Assembly: GCF_000382885.1 (NCBI RefSeq)
Contig: NZ_CAVK010000039.1
Span: forward strand, 1-64,000
Length of the DNA: 64,000 nucleotides
Direction: 5' to 3'
Source of the DNA: Sphingobium indicum BiD32
GTDB taxonomy: Bacteria; Pseudomonadota; Alphaproteobacteria; Sphingomonadales; Sphingomonadaceae
Made by a program: the position numbers and the translations under genes. Every line of letters begins with the position of its first letter. Positions within the stretch are counted from its first letter, which is position 1. The notes below the pieces were generated by a model that was given only the letters and a program-made list of their open reading frames with translations, was not told the DNA's origin and did not search any database. Below, piece after piece: positions 33,715-41,951 of the stretch.

Positions 33715-35379
33715 TCATGGCCCGATATAGTTGATCATGCCCTGCTGCGGATCAGGTGTATCGGTCTGCCAGCGCACCGATCCGAACGGCCGTTCCAGCC
33801 GTCGCCGCACGCGCAGATCGCCCGCCTTCCGGTCGAACGACCGCGCGAGCAGCTGGATATCCTTGTCTGCCTGGGTAAAGCGTTCGCGCATGTGCAGATA
33901 GTCACCCCAGGTCGGGCATTGATAGCGTTCGGTCCAGTGAGCCGGATTGGCAATGTCGCGCGAAATGGACCAGTTGAAGCCGCCATTGCGCAGCCGGGTG
34001 CGCTGGACCTGCAACATCGCGCCGTAGAAATCGCGGGCTTGCGACGGATCGACATCATAGTCGATTTCGATGATGATCGGCCCAGACCGGCGCGTCAGTG
34101 CCATGCCGACTTCCGGCTCATTTTGCAGCGATATGGGTTCGATATCGGCTTCGTTGGTGTCGGGCAGGGGCAGCAACAGGCCGATGACAGGCAGCGCCGC
34201 CAGCGCAAGGCCAGACAGATAGAGCGCGCCATCGACCGATAGCTGTCCCGCAACCCATCCCCACAGGGCCGCGCCAATCGCGATGCCGCCGGTCAGCGCC
34301 GAAGAGAAGAGCGAGAGCGCCCGCGCCGTGACCCAGCGCGGGGCGGACAGTTGCACCGCGACGTTGAACAGGGCGATGGTCAGAATATTCGCGCCGCCAG
34401 CGAGAAACAGGGCGAAGCAGGTGAGTGGCACCGAGCGGCTGAAGCCCGCCAGTGCCAGCGTTGCGCCACTGAGCAATGCCAGCAACGTCACGGTGCGGTG
34501 GGTACCGAGCTTTTCCCGGCAGGGAGCCACGAGCAAGGCACCGCCCACCGCGCCCAGTCCGCCCGCCCCCAGCAGCAGGCCGAAGGTGCTGGCATCGCCC
34601 CCCAGCAGATGCTTGGCGATCAGTGGCGCGAGTGCTGATGAGGATGCGCCGGCCAGGCCGAACAGGAAGGCGCGCACCAGAACGGTGCGGATTGGCGCGG
34701 CATGGAGGGCGTAGCGCGCGCCGGATACGATCGCGCGGTGGATCTGTTCGGGTGGCAGGCGCGAGGAGACGTGGCGGCGTCGCCAAAGGAAGAAGGCGAT
34801 GAAAAGCGGCAGATAGCCGATGGCGTTGACCGCAAAGGCGGCATGAGCGCCCGCCGCCAGCACGATGACACCGCCGATCGCCGGGCCGAAACTGCGCGCG
34901 ACATTATAGCTGATCGTGCCGAGCGCGATGGCGGCGGGCAGATGATGCGGGCCGACCTGCTCACTGATCGAGGATTGCCAGGCAGGGGAATAGAGCGCGA
35001 CCCCTGCCCCGATGAGCGAGCAGAAGGCCAGCAGCATCCAGGGCGAACTATGGCCCGACCAGGCGAGCAGGGTGAGGATCGTCGCGCAGACCATGGAGAA
35101 GGCAAGGCCCGTCATGGCAATGCGCCGTCGGTCGAACATATCGGCCAGCGCGCCCGCAGGCAGCGCGACCAGCATCAGCGGCAGCATCAGGGCGCTTTGC
35201 ACCAGCGCTACCATGCCGGGCGACGGGGTGAGCCGGGTCATTTCCCACGCCGCGCCGACCCCCAGGATCAGCTGGCCGAAATTGGACAGCAGACTGGCCG
35301 TCCAGATGCCGCGGAATACAGGTTCGCGAAGCGGCGCAAAAGTGCCGCCCGATGACCGATCATGCCCGGCTCTCGCCAT
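33715..35379 (-). CDS. MFS transporter, EntS/MFS_3-like, with soluble C-terminal domain
   Basis: A 554-residue carrier. Residues 1-410 hold the membrane domain of the enterobactin exporter type (FRGIWTASLLSNFGQLILGVGAAW at the start, named in parts, and DMFDRRRIAM). Residues after about 420 form a soluble ferredoxin-like domain (IIIEIDYDVDPSQARDFY, then TWGDYLHMRERFTQAD) found in many MFS_3 proteins. ATG 35379 has AGGGGG a few bases upstream; a longer frame to 35499 runs into the divergent promoter. It is most likely an efflux pump, and the operon partner suggests it exports a pathway product. Confidence 0.85.
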   Translation of the reverse strand: MARAGHDRSSGGTFAPLREPVFRGIWTASLLSNFGQLILGVGAAWEMTRLTPSPGMVALVQSALMLPLMLVALPAGALADMFDRRRIAMTGLAFSMVCATILTLLAWSGHSSPWMLLAFCSLIGAGVALYSPAWQSSISEQVGPHHLPAAIALGTISYNVARSFGPAIGGVIVLAAGAHAAFAVNAIGYLPLFIAFFLWRRRHVSSRLPPEQIHRAIVSGARYALHAAPIRTVLVRAFLFGLAGASSSALAPLIAKHLLGGDASTFGLLLGAGGLGAVGGALLVAPCREKLGTHRTVTLLALLSGATLALAGFSRSVPLTCFALFLAGGANILTIALFNVAVQLSAPRWVTARALSLFSSALTGGIAIGAALWGWVAGQLSVDGALYLSGLALAALPVIGLLLPLPDTNEADIEPISLQNEPEVGMALTRRSGPIIIEIDYDVDPSQARDFYGAMLQVQRTRLRNGGFNWSISRDIANPAHWTERYQCPTWGDYLHMRERFTQADKDIQLLARSFDRKAGDLRVRRRLERPFGSVRWQTDTPDPQQGMINYIGP

Positions 35380-35463
35380 CCTGCCCCCTATGCTTCCTGG
35401 CCCCGCCCACCTTGGGCAGCGGGCGCTACTGCCGTCCACCCTGCACGCCCTTGCCCTTCCGAT

Positions 35464-35481
35464 CAATCGCCCATGCGATTG
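35464..35481. promoter_or_regulatory. Palindrome upstream of the thiolase-MarR operon
   Basis: Perfect seven-base arms CAATCGC and GCGATTG around CCAT. CCATGCGAT inside it is repeated at 35496-35504, 25 bases on. Lying in the divergent gap and 55 bases upstream of the thiolase start, it is a candidate operator for the co-transcribed MarR protein. Confidence 0.45.
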
Positions 35482-35535
35482 GGAATGTGGGCCTTCCATG
35501 CGATAGCAAAGTCATCTTTCTACAGGAGACGAGCC

Positions 35536-36792
35536 TTGGCAGAGGCCTATATCATCGACGCGGTCCGCACCCCGCGCAGCATCGGCAAATTGGGCAAGGG
35601 CGCGCTGTCGCATCTGCACCCGCAGCATGTCGCAGCGACCGTGCTGCGCGCGATCCGCGACCGCAACGGCATCGATACCGCCGATGTCGATGATATTATC
35701 TGGGGCACCAGCGCGCAGATGGGGTTGCAGGGCGGCGATATGGGCCGGATGGCCGCGCTCGACGCCGGTTATGATGTGCGTGCGTCCGGGGTGACGCTCG
35801 ACCGTTTCTGCGGCAGCGGGCTGACCGCTACCAATCTGGCCGCGGGGCAGATCATGGCCGGGATGGAGGATCTGGTGATCGCGGGCGGGACGGAGATGAT
35901 GTCGCACGTCATGTCCTATGGCCAGTCGCTGCGAGAAGCGGGCGTGCCACCGGTCGGCGGGCTTGGCACTGGCAATATGCGGTTGCAGGCCAAGCATCCC
36001 CAGTCGAACCAGGGCGTCGCCGCCGACGCGATCGCTGCGATGGAGGGGATCAGTCGGGAACAGCTCGACGCCTTTGGCGCAGAGAGCCAGCGACGGGCAG
36101 GGATCGCGATTCAGGAAGGACGCTTCGCCCGTTCGACCGTCCCGGTGGTGGACGATGATGGCGCAGTCATATTGGACCATGAGGAATATCCCCGGCCCGA
36201 CACGACCGCCGAGCAGTTGTCGCAGCTCAAACCCGCCTTCGCCGCCTTTATGGACATGCCTTCGCGCGCCGACGGGCCAACCTTCCGTCAGCTGATCAAC
36301 CAGGTCTATCCTGACCTGGCGATCACGCCACTGCATCATGCCGGAACCTCATCGGGCGTGGTCGATGGGGCAGCCGCGATCCTGCTGGCGTCGGTGGTCT
36401 ATGCGCAGCGCCATGGCCTGAAGCCCCGCGCCCGGATCGTGGCGACCGCCAATATGGGAGATTGCCCGACGCTGATGCTGAACGGCCCCGTCCCGGCGGC
36501 GCGCAAGGTGTTGGCGAAGGCAGGGTTGCGGGTCGAGGATATCGACATATTCGAGGTGAATGAGGCGTTCGCGGTCGTGACCGAGAAGTTCATCCGCGAT
36601 CTGGGCATCGACCGCGCGAAACTGAACCCCAATGGCGGGGCGATCGCGCTGGGTCATCCGATCGGTGCGACCGGCGCAGTGCTGATCGGCACGGCGTTGG
36701 ATGAGCTGGAGCGGACCGGCGGACGCTATGGCCTGATCACCATGTGCGCGGCGGGCGGCATGGCGCCAGCGATCATCATCGAACGTGTCTGA
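35536..36792 (+). CDS. Acetyl-CoA acyltransferase (thiolase)
   Basis: A 418-residue thiolase. Nucleophile Cys92 in DRFCGSG, His374 in GHPIGATG and Cys404 in MCAAGG form the complete active site. It is of the FadA/FadI-like group and would release acetyl- or propionyl-CoA from a 3-oxoacyl-CoA. The start is TTG 35536, with AGGAG seven bases upstream; an upstream frame to 35362 has no support. It is distinct from the thiolase at 849. The MarR gene follows with an eight-base overlap, implying control of the same pathway. Confidence 0.92.
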   Translation: MAEAYIIDAVRTPRSIGKLGKGALSHLHPQHVAATVLRAIRDRNGIDTADVDDIIWGTSAQMGLQGGDMGRMAALDAGYDVRASGVTLDRFCGSGLTATNLAAGQIMAGMEDLVIAGGTEMMSHVMSYGQSLREAGVPPVGGLGTGNMRLQAKHPQSNQGVAADAIAAMEGISREQLDAFGAESQRRAGIAIQEGRFARSTVPVVDDDGAVILDHEEYPRPDTTAEQLSQLKPAFAAFMDMPSRADGPTFRQLINQVYPDLAITPLHHAGTSSGVVDGAAAILLASVVYAQRHGLKPRARIVATANMGDCPTLMLNGPVPAARKVLAKAGLRVEDIDIFEVNEAFAVVTEKFIRDLGIDRAKLNPNGGAIALGHPIGATGAVLIGTALDELERTGGRYGLITMCAAGGMAPAIIIERV

Positions 36793-37333
36793 TCCGGCGC
36801 AGAACATCGCCCCGGCTTGCAACGAGGACGGTTTCGTTTCGCCGCAATGGCGCTATGGTACGCGCTTCATGGCTGAACCGAACGATGATCTGCTGGCTGA
36901 TGACGCGAAGGCGCTGATGCGCAATGCGTCGCTGAAGCTGGTTGTGATCGCGCGGCAGTTGCGGGCGCATTTCGACCAGAGCGTGGTGCGGCTGGGCGTG
37001 ACGCGATCGCAATGGACAGTGATCGCGGCGGTGGCTCGCCACCCCGGCGCGACCCAGCGCACCATTGCCAATATGCTGGAAATTGCCGAAGCGTCAGCGG
37101 GTCGGCTGATCGACCGGCTGTGTGCCGATGGGTTGCTGGAACGGCGCGCCAAGGATGATGACCGCCGCGCCCATGCTGTATTCCTGACAGAGACGGGCCA
37201 GACGATCACGACGCAACTGGCGGGGATTGCGCGCGCCAATGAAGAAGTGGCTTTTGCCGGCTTCGATCATGACGACCTGCACCGGATCAACGCGCTGCTC
37301 GATACGATTTCAGAGAATATCGGCAAGCCATGA
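36785..37333 (+). CDS. MarR family transcriptional regulator
   Basis: A winged-helix regulator of up to 182 residues. The core runs LGVTRSQWTVIAAVARHPGATQ, then IANMLEIAEASAGRLIDRL and the wing with DDRRAHAVFLTETG. GTG 36785 gives the longest frame and overlaps the thiolase stop; ATG 36869 would give 154 residues, the usual MarR length, and may be the real start. Neither has a clear ribosome site. MarR proteins in acyl-CoA clusters often sense a CoA thioester. The palindrome before the thiolase gene is a likely target. Confidence 0.87.
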   Translation: MSDPAQNIAPACNEDGFVSPQWRYGTRFMAEPNDDLLADDAKALMRNASLKLVVIARQLRAHFDQSVVRLGVTRSQWTVIAAVARHPGATQRTIANMLEIAEASAGRLIDRLCADGLLERRAKDDDRRAHAVFLTETGQTITTQLAGIARANEEVAFAGFDHDDLHRINALLDTISENIGKP

Positions 37334-37362
37334 AAAAGGCGGCTCCGGGTTAGGGAGCGGCC
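37334..37362 (-). terminator. Rho-independent terminator of the periplasmic protein gene
   Basis: On the reverse strand, GGCCGCTCC and GGAGCCGCC pair with one mismatch around CTAACCC and are followed by TTTTT. It is 32 bases past the stop at 37394 and abuts the MarR stop, so it may serve both strands. Confidence 0.65.
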
Positions 37363-37393
37363 TATTCATTGCGAAGGACCGTCGCCCTTCCGA

Positions 37394-37699
37394 TCAGCGC
37401 GCGGTCAGCAGGTCGCGCTTCGACAGGTTGGTCACCAGCTTGCCATCGGCAGCCGCCAGGCTGGCGGCGGGAACAGCAATCATCTTGCCGTTGAGGATGA
37501 TCTGCGCGGCGCCATCGGCACCGACGCGATAGACGGCGGCAAGGCGATCGCCCGACGCGGTGTACAGCATCTTGCCCTTATATTCGGTGGCGATGGCTGA
37601 AGCCGAAGTCAGTTGCACGGCATCGTCGGCGGCAGCGACCTGCGGCACGATGGCGACAGCGAGTGAGACATAGGCGGCGATTTTGGCAAAACGGATCAT
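37394..37699 (-). CDS. Small secreted protein of unknown function
   Basis: A 101-residue protein with a signal peptide (AAYVSLAVAIVPQVAAADD) and a compact mature part of about 75 residues. The mature part has GKMLYTASGDRLAAVYRVGADGAAQIILNGKMI, resembling a PRC-barrel-like or small beta fold (named in parts). I do not recognise the family. ATG 37699 has AGAGG seven bases upstream. It has its own promoter region with two matching operators and a terminator, so it is a single-gene unit whose expression is switched by a specific regulator, perhaps the neighbouring MarR protein. Confidence 0.75.
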   Translation of the reverse strand: MIRFAKIAAYVSLAVAIVPQVAAADDAVQLTSASAIATEYKGKMLYTASGDRLAAVYRVGADGAAQIILNGKMIAVPAASLAAADGKLVTNLSKRDLLTAR

Positions 37700-37738
37700 G
37701 GCGAACCTCTGGTCGAAAAGGGAGAGCGATTCATTTAA

Positions 37739-37788
37739 TACTAAGCCAGGTTAGTAGTTCGTCAAAAACATGTCAAGCCAGCTTAGTA
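37739..37788 (-). promoter_or_regulatory. Two-site operator and promoter for the small secreted protein
   Basis: AAGCCAGGTTAGTA (37743-37756) and AAGCCAGCTTAGTA (37775-37788) differ in one of 14 bases and lie 32 bases apart, close to three helical turns. The first extends to TACTAA/TTAGTA inverted arms (37739-37756). On the reverse strand TTGACA (37771-37776) and, after 17 bases, TAACCT (37748-37753) make a plausible promoter that both repeats overlap. Confidence 0.6.
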
Positions 37789-37868
37789 TTTTATTTTCGC
37801 AGGTGCGAAGAAAAGGGCGCGCCGTTGGTACGACGCGCCCCGATTCCGGCGTGAATATGAGCGGATAG

Positions 37869-38660
37869 TCAGCGCGGCGGGAAGCGGATCGCGCCGTCGA
37901 TGCGGAAGGTCTGGGCGTTGATATAGCTGTTGCGGGCCAGTTCCATGGCGAGGCTGGCAAATTCGTCGGGCTGCCCCAGACGCCGGGGGAACGGCACCGA
38001 TTTTTCGAGATTTTCATACATGGGCGGGTTCATCTCCTTGAACCGCAGCATTGGCGGGGTCGCGAAGATGCCGGGCATGATCGCATTGACGCGAATCCCC
38101 AGATCCATGAGATCCCGCGCCATCGGCAGGACCATGCCGTTGACCCCGGCCTTGAGCGAACCATAGGCGATCTGGCCGACCTGCCCGTCCTCCGCCGCGG
38201 CGCTGGAGGTCAGGATGATGCTGCCGCGTTCATTGTCGACCAGCGGGTCGAGCGCGGCCATGCCAAGCGCGGAGATGGAGGCCATGCGGTAGCTGGCGAT
38301 CAATATGCCCTGTGCGGAAATCGCATAATCTTCGGTCGAGAGGCGCTTGAAACCGCCGCTTTCCTTATCCTTCGAGACGGTCTTGCCGCCCTTCGACACC
38401 ATGGCACAATGGACCAGCAGCCGTTCCTGCCCCTGAACGGTGCGGGCGCTGTCAAAGCCCGCGAGCGCGCTGTCCTCCGACATGATATCGACGCGGTGAA
38501 AGGTTGCGCCGACCTGGGCTGCGATTCCTGCGCCCTGGTCCTGATTGATATCGAAGATCGCGACCTTCGCACCCGCAGCGCGCAATGCCTTCACGGTGGC
38601 GAGACCAAGGCCGGATGCGCCGCCGGTGACGATGGCGGAAAGCGAAGAGTCGATGATCAT
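37869..38660 (-). CDS. SDR family oxidoreductase (HSD10-like paralogue)
   Basis: A 263-residue SDR, closely related in plan to the enzyme at 68-829: both start with LSAIVTGGASGLG and end with RIDGAIRxPPR-type sequence. FDIN after beta-2 points to NAD. The catalytic Tyr and Lys are in AYGSLK, with Ser in ILTSS. The normally conserved NNAG segment is replaced by VHCAMVS and there is an insert before the active site, so this copy may have shifted specificity or reduced activity. ATG 38660 has GGAAGGAC upstream. Divergent from the CoA-transferase operon. The 232-base gap contains an ATCGC/GCGAT palindrome at 38774-38787 and no other clear site. Confidence 0.85.
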   Translation of the reverse strand: MIIDSSLSAIVTGGASGLGLATVKALRAAGAKVAIFDINQDQGAGIAAQVGATFHRVDIMSEDSALAGFDSARTVQGQERLLVHCAMVSKGGKTVSKDKESGGFKRLSTEDYAISAQGILIASYRMASISALGMAALDPLVDNERGSIILTSSAAAEDGQVGQIAYGSLKAGVNGMVLPMARDLMDLGIRVNAIMPGIFATPPMLRFKEMNPPMYENLEKSVPFPRRLGQPDEFASLAMELARNSYINAQTFRIDGAIRFPPR

Positions 38661-38892
38661 GGCAGTCCTTCCGATATCTTTTCCGTTCCGCTATCGGCCC
38701 GGATTTCCCGACGCTCAATCCCAGTTTTTCGGGCCATGCCGCATATCGTGGCGGCGTTGAGGCCGGGCTTTGCATCGCGCTAGCGATAGCCCGCATCCAA
38801 CAGCCTGTCGGCTCTTGCGGCAACCGCCACAGCTTCTACGCTTTTTAGGTGATGAAGGCTGCGTCGTGCGGCGAATGAGGGGATGAGAGTTT

Positions 38893-40119
38893 ATGACCCA
38901 GGTCATGAAGGGTGTGCGCGTTTTGGAAGTAGCGCAATTCACCTATGTGCCTGCAGCAGGGGCGATCCTGGCCGATTGGGGTGCGGACGTCATCAAGATC
39001 GAGCATCCGGTGCGCGGCGACACGCAGCGCGGGTTCCTGAACATGGGCGGGGTGACGCTCGATCCCTTGCGCCATACATTGTTCGAGCATCCCAATCGCG
39101 GCAAGCGCAGCGTCGGCATCGACCTGTCGACCGCCGAGGGACAGGAAATATTGTACGAGCTGGCCAAGACGGCGGACGTATTCCTGACCAACTACCTCCC
39201 CCAGGTGCGGCAGAAGAACAAGTTCGACATCGAACATATCCGCGCGGTCAACCCGAATATCATCTATGCCCGTGGCAGCGCGCTGGGCAATAAGGGGCCA
39301 GAGCGCGAAATCGGCGGATTTGACGGCACCTGCTTCTGGTCGCGCAGCGGCGTCGCCTATGCGATGACGCCCGAAGCCCTGCCCGGCCCGCTGACCCAGG
39401 GCATACCGGCATTCGGCGATTCCATCGGCGGCATGTTCATCGCCGGTGGCATTTCCGGCGCGCTGCTGCACCGGGAAAAAACCGGCGAAGCGACCGAACT
39501 GGACGTGTCGCTGCTGAGCGCGGCCTGGTGGGCATCGGGCGCGCTGATATCGCAGGTGATGGAAACCGGGATCGAGACGCGCAACGGCATGCCGGTATCG
39601 GGCGGATCGCTGCGCAACCCGTTCATGGGCAATTTCCGTACCTCCGATGGCGGCACGATCAACCTGTGCATGGTCAGCCCAACCGGCCTGATTGCCGACA
39701 CGTTTGCCCATGTCGGCGTGCCGGAAGCCGCCGACGATCCACGGTTCAAGGATGTGCTGTCGTTGATCGACAATGCGGGCGCGGCGAGCGACATATTGGT
39801 CAAGGCGTTCGCGCAAAAGCCATTCGCCTATTGGCGGTCGCACCTGAAAACGATGAAGGGGCAATGGGCGCCGGTGCAAAGCTTTACGGACCTTTTGACC
39901 GACGAACAGACATTGGCCAATGACATGATCATCGAGGTCGAGGGTGCCGACGGCGGCAAGCCGTTGCGGCTGGTGCGTGGCCCGGTGCAGTTTGACGGCA
40001 AGCCACTGGAAACCACCCGCGCGCCCCAGGCATCGGAACATACCGAAATCGTGCTAATGGAACTGGGCGTCGAATGGGACCAGATCGAACAATGGAAAGC
40101 CAGCGGCGCAATCGCGTAA
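38893..40119 (+). CDS. CaiB/BaiF class III CoA-transferase
   Basis: A 408-residue CoA-transferase of normal domain order: N-terminal GVRVLEVAQFTYVPAAGAILADWGADVIKIE (named in parts), the catalytic Asp176 in FGDSIGG, then the small domain with FRTSDGGTINLC and the C-terminal return to the large domain. It moves CoA between an acyl-CoA and a free carboxylic acid. It is first in a plus-strand run with a small Cys protein, an AMP-dependent ligase, a second unusual CoA-transferase and an amidohydrolase. GAGGGG and GAG precede the ATG at less than ideal spacing. Confidence 0.92.
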   Translation: MTQVMKGVRVLEVAQFTYVPAAGAILADWGADVIKIEHPVRGDTQRGFLNMGGVTLDPLRHTLFEHPNRGKRSVGIDLSTAEGQEILYELAKTADVFLTNYLPQVRQKNKFDIEHIRAVNPNIIYARGSALGNKGPEREIGGFDGTCFWSRSGVAYAMTPEALPGPLTQGIPAFGDSIGGMFIAGGISGALLHREKTGEATELDVSLLSAAWWASGALISQVMETGIETRNGMPVSGGSLRNPFMGNFRTSDGGTINLCMVSPTGLIADTFAHVGVPEAADDPRFKDVLSLIDNAGAASDILVKAFAQKPFAYWRSHLKTMKGQWAPVQSFTDLLTDEQTLANDMIIEVEGADGGKPLRLVRGPVQFDGKPLETTRAPQASEHTEIVLMELGVEWDQIEQWKASGAIA

Positions 40120-40135
40120 CGCTTTGAAAGGCAGG

Positions 40136-40432
40136 ATGGACATGAAGCCCGGAACGAAACTGAAAAGCGCGATGTGCGACACCGAAGTGATGGTGATCCG
40201 CAGCGGCGCGGGCACTATCGAGTGTGGCGGTGCCGCGATGGGCGAAGCCAAGCCCGATGCGATCGGCACGCCCGCCCCGGATCTCGCCGCAGGCACATTG
40301 ATGGGCAAGCGCTATGTCGATGCGGCGGGGACATTCGAGTTGCTGTGCGTCAAGCCGGGCAAGGGATCGCTGTCGGTCGATGGCGTGGCGCTGAGCATCA
40401 AGGATGCCAAGCCCCTGCCCGCGTCGGACTGA
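40136..40432 (+). CDS. Small conserved-looking protein with three cysteines
   Basis: A 98-residue soluble protein (or 96 from ATG 40142, which has AGG six bases upstream). I do not recognise a named family. Cysteines are in SAMCDTEVMVIR, TIECGGAAM and ELLCVKPGKG, and GKRYVDAAGTFEL lies between the last two; the spacing could bind a metal or act as a CoA-protein scaffold. From memory, similar proteins occur beside acyl-CoA ligase genes in actinobacteria. It lies between a CoA-transferase and an acyl-CoA ligase with gaps of only 16 and 9 bases, so it is part of that operon. Confidence 0.7.
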   Translation: MDMKPGTKLKSAMCDTEVMVIRSGAGTIECGGAAMGEAKPDAIGTPAPDLAAGTLMGKRYVDAAGTFELLCVKPGKGSLSVDGVALSIKDAKPLPASD

Positions 40433-40441
40433 CACAAACCC

Positions 40442-41950
40442 ATGAACATCGCCCTCTTTCTGGAAATGGCCGCCGATACAGCACCCGACCGTATCGGGCT
40501 GGTCTGTGACGGCCAACGCTGGTCCTATGCCGATTTGCTTGCCGGGGCGCGCGGCGCGGCAGCGTTGATCCGTGACAGCGGCTGCGCCCATGTCGCGCTG
40601 CTCGACGAAAGCAGCGAGGCGGCGGCCATGGCGCTGTTTGGCGCGGCGCTGGCGGGCGTCCCCTATGTGCCGTTGAATTACCGGCTGGCCGACGCGGACC
40701 TGGGCGCATTGCTGGAACGGATCACCCCGGCGCTGATCGTGGGCGATGTCGATCGGGTAAGGCGGCTTTGCCCGACGGAAAGCAACATCGTGCTGACCCG
40801 CGCCGCCTTTGTCGAGGCCGCGCAGGCCCGCGCCGTCGATGCGCCGGCCGAGGGTGAGGATGGCGAGGGGATCGCGATCCAGCTGTTCACCAGCGGCACG
40901 ACCGCCGCGCCCAAGGCGGCGATCCTGCGCCATGCCAATCTGGTGTCCTATATATTGGGGACGGTCGAGTTTGCTGCCGCGCCGGAAGAGGACGCCGCGC
41001 TGGTCAGCGTCCCGCCCTATCATATCGCGGGCATCGCCGCCCTGCTCAGCTCCATCTATGCGATGCGGCGCATATTGATGCTGCCCGCTTTCTCGCCCGA
41101 AGCCTGGCTCGATCTGGCCGCAGATGAGGGGGCGAGCAACGCCTTTGTCGTGCCGACAATGCTGGCACGGATCATCGAGACGATGGCGAAGGGGGGGGCG
41201 AAAGGCCGCCGGCCCGACCTGTCGGCCTTGCGCGCGATCGCTTATGGTGGCGGCAAGATGCCGACCGAATTGATCCATCAGGCGCTGGACCTGTTTCCCG
41301 CGACCGGCTTTACCAATGCCTATGGGCTGACCGAGACAAGCTCGACCATCGCCCTGCTGGGACCGGAGGAGCATCGCGCCGCCCATGGATCGGACGACCC
41401 AATCGTGCGGGCGCGGCTGGGATCGGTGGGACGGCCGCTGCCGACCGTGGAGATCGAGATTCGCGACGAGGATGGTGCGGTGCTGCCGCCCGGCCAAGCG
41501 GGCGAAATCTATGTGCGCGGCGAGCAGGTGTCGGGCGAATATCGCGAACGCAGTGCGCTGGACGCCGATGGCTGGTTTCCGACGCGCGACGCGGGTTATA
41601 TCGACGCGGACGGCTATTTGTTCCTGTCGGGGCGCGCCGACGATGTGATCGTGCGTGGTGGCGAGAATATCTCGCCCGGCGAAATCGAGGATGTGGTTAT
41701 GACCCATCCGGCGGTGGCCGAGGCCGCGGCGGTCGCGATTCCTTCGCACGAATGGGGCGAGGCGGTTGGGCTGATCGTCGTGCCGCGCGCGGGGCATGAT
41801 GCACCGGGCGAGGAGGAATTGAAGCAGATGGTGCGCGCCCGTTTGCGATCCTCGCGCGTGCCGGAACGGGTGCTGTTCGCCGACGCCCTGCCCTATAATG
41901 AGATGGGCAAGCTGTTGCGGCGCGAGATCAAGAAGCTGTTTGCGGCCTGA
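40442..41950 (+). CDS. AMP-dependent acyl-CoA synthetase/ligase
   Basis: A 502-residue ANL-superfamily enzyme that forms an acyl-CoA from acid, ATP and CoA. The phosphate-binding loop FTSGTTAAPKAA is near residue 152, YGLTET follows, GYLFLSGRADDVIVRGGENISPGEIE marks the hinge, and the C-terminal catalytic lysine is in YNEMGKLLRREIK (motifs quoted in short form). It starts nine bases after the small Cys protein, and its stop is followed after one base by the next CoA-transferase start. Likely substrate: a cyclic or medium-chain carboxylic acid, inferred only from neighbours. Confidence 0.92.
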   Translation: MNIALFLEMAADTAPDRIGLVCDGQRWSYADLLAGARGAAALIRDSGCAHVALLDESSEAAAMALFGAALAGVPYVPLNYRLADADLGALLERITPALIVGDVDRVRRLCPTESNIVLTRAAFVEAAQARAVDAPAEGEDGEGIAIQLFTSGTTAAPKAAILRHANLVSYILGTVEFAAAPEEDAALVSVPPYHIAGIAALLSSIYAMRRILMLPAFSPEAWLDLAADEGASNAFVVPTMLARIIETMAKGGAKGRRPDLSALRAIAYGGGKMPTELIHQALDLFPATGFTNAYGLTETSSTIALLGPEEHRAAHGSDDPIVRARLGSVGRPLPTVEIEIRDEDGAVLPPGQAGEIYVRGEQVSGEYRERSALDADGWFPTRDAGYIDADGYLFLSGRADDVIVRGGENISPGEIEDVVMTHPAVAEAAAVAIPSHEWGEAVGLIVVPRAGHDAPGEEELKQMVRARLRSSRVPERVLFADALPYNEMGKLLRREIKKLFAA

Positions 41951-41951
41951 A

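Noticed and set aside
38774-38787. ATCGC-GCTA-GCGAT palindrome between the SDR and the CoA-transferase
   Set aside because: Short GC palindromes of this size arise by chance in such DNA and there is no second copy nearby.
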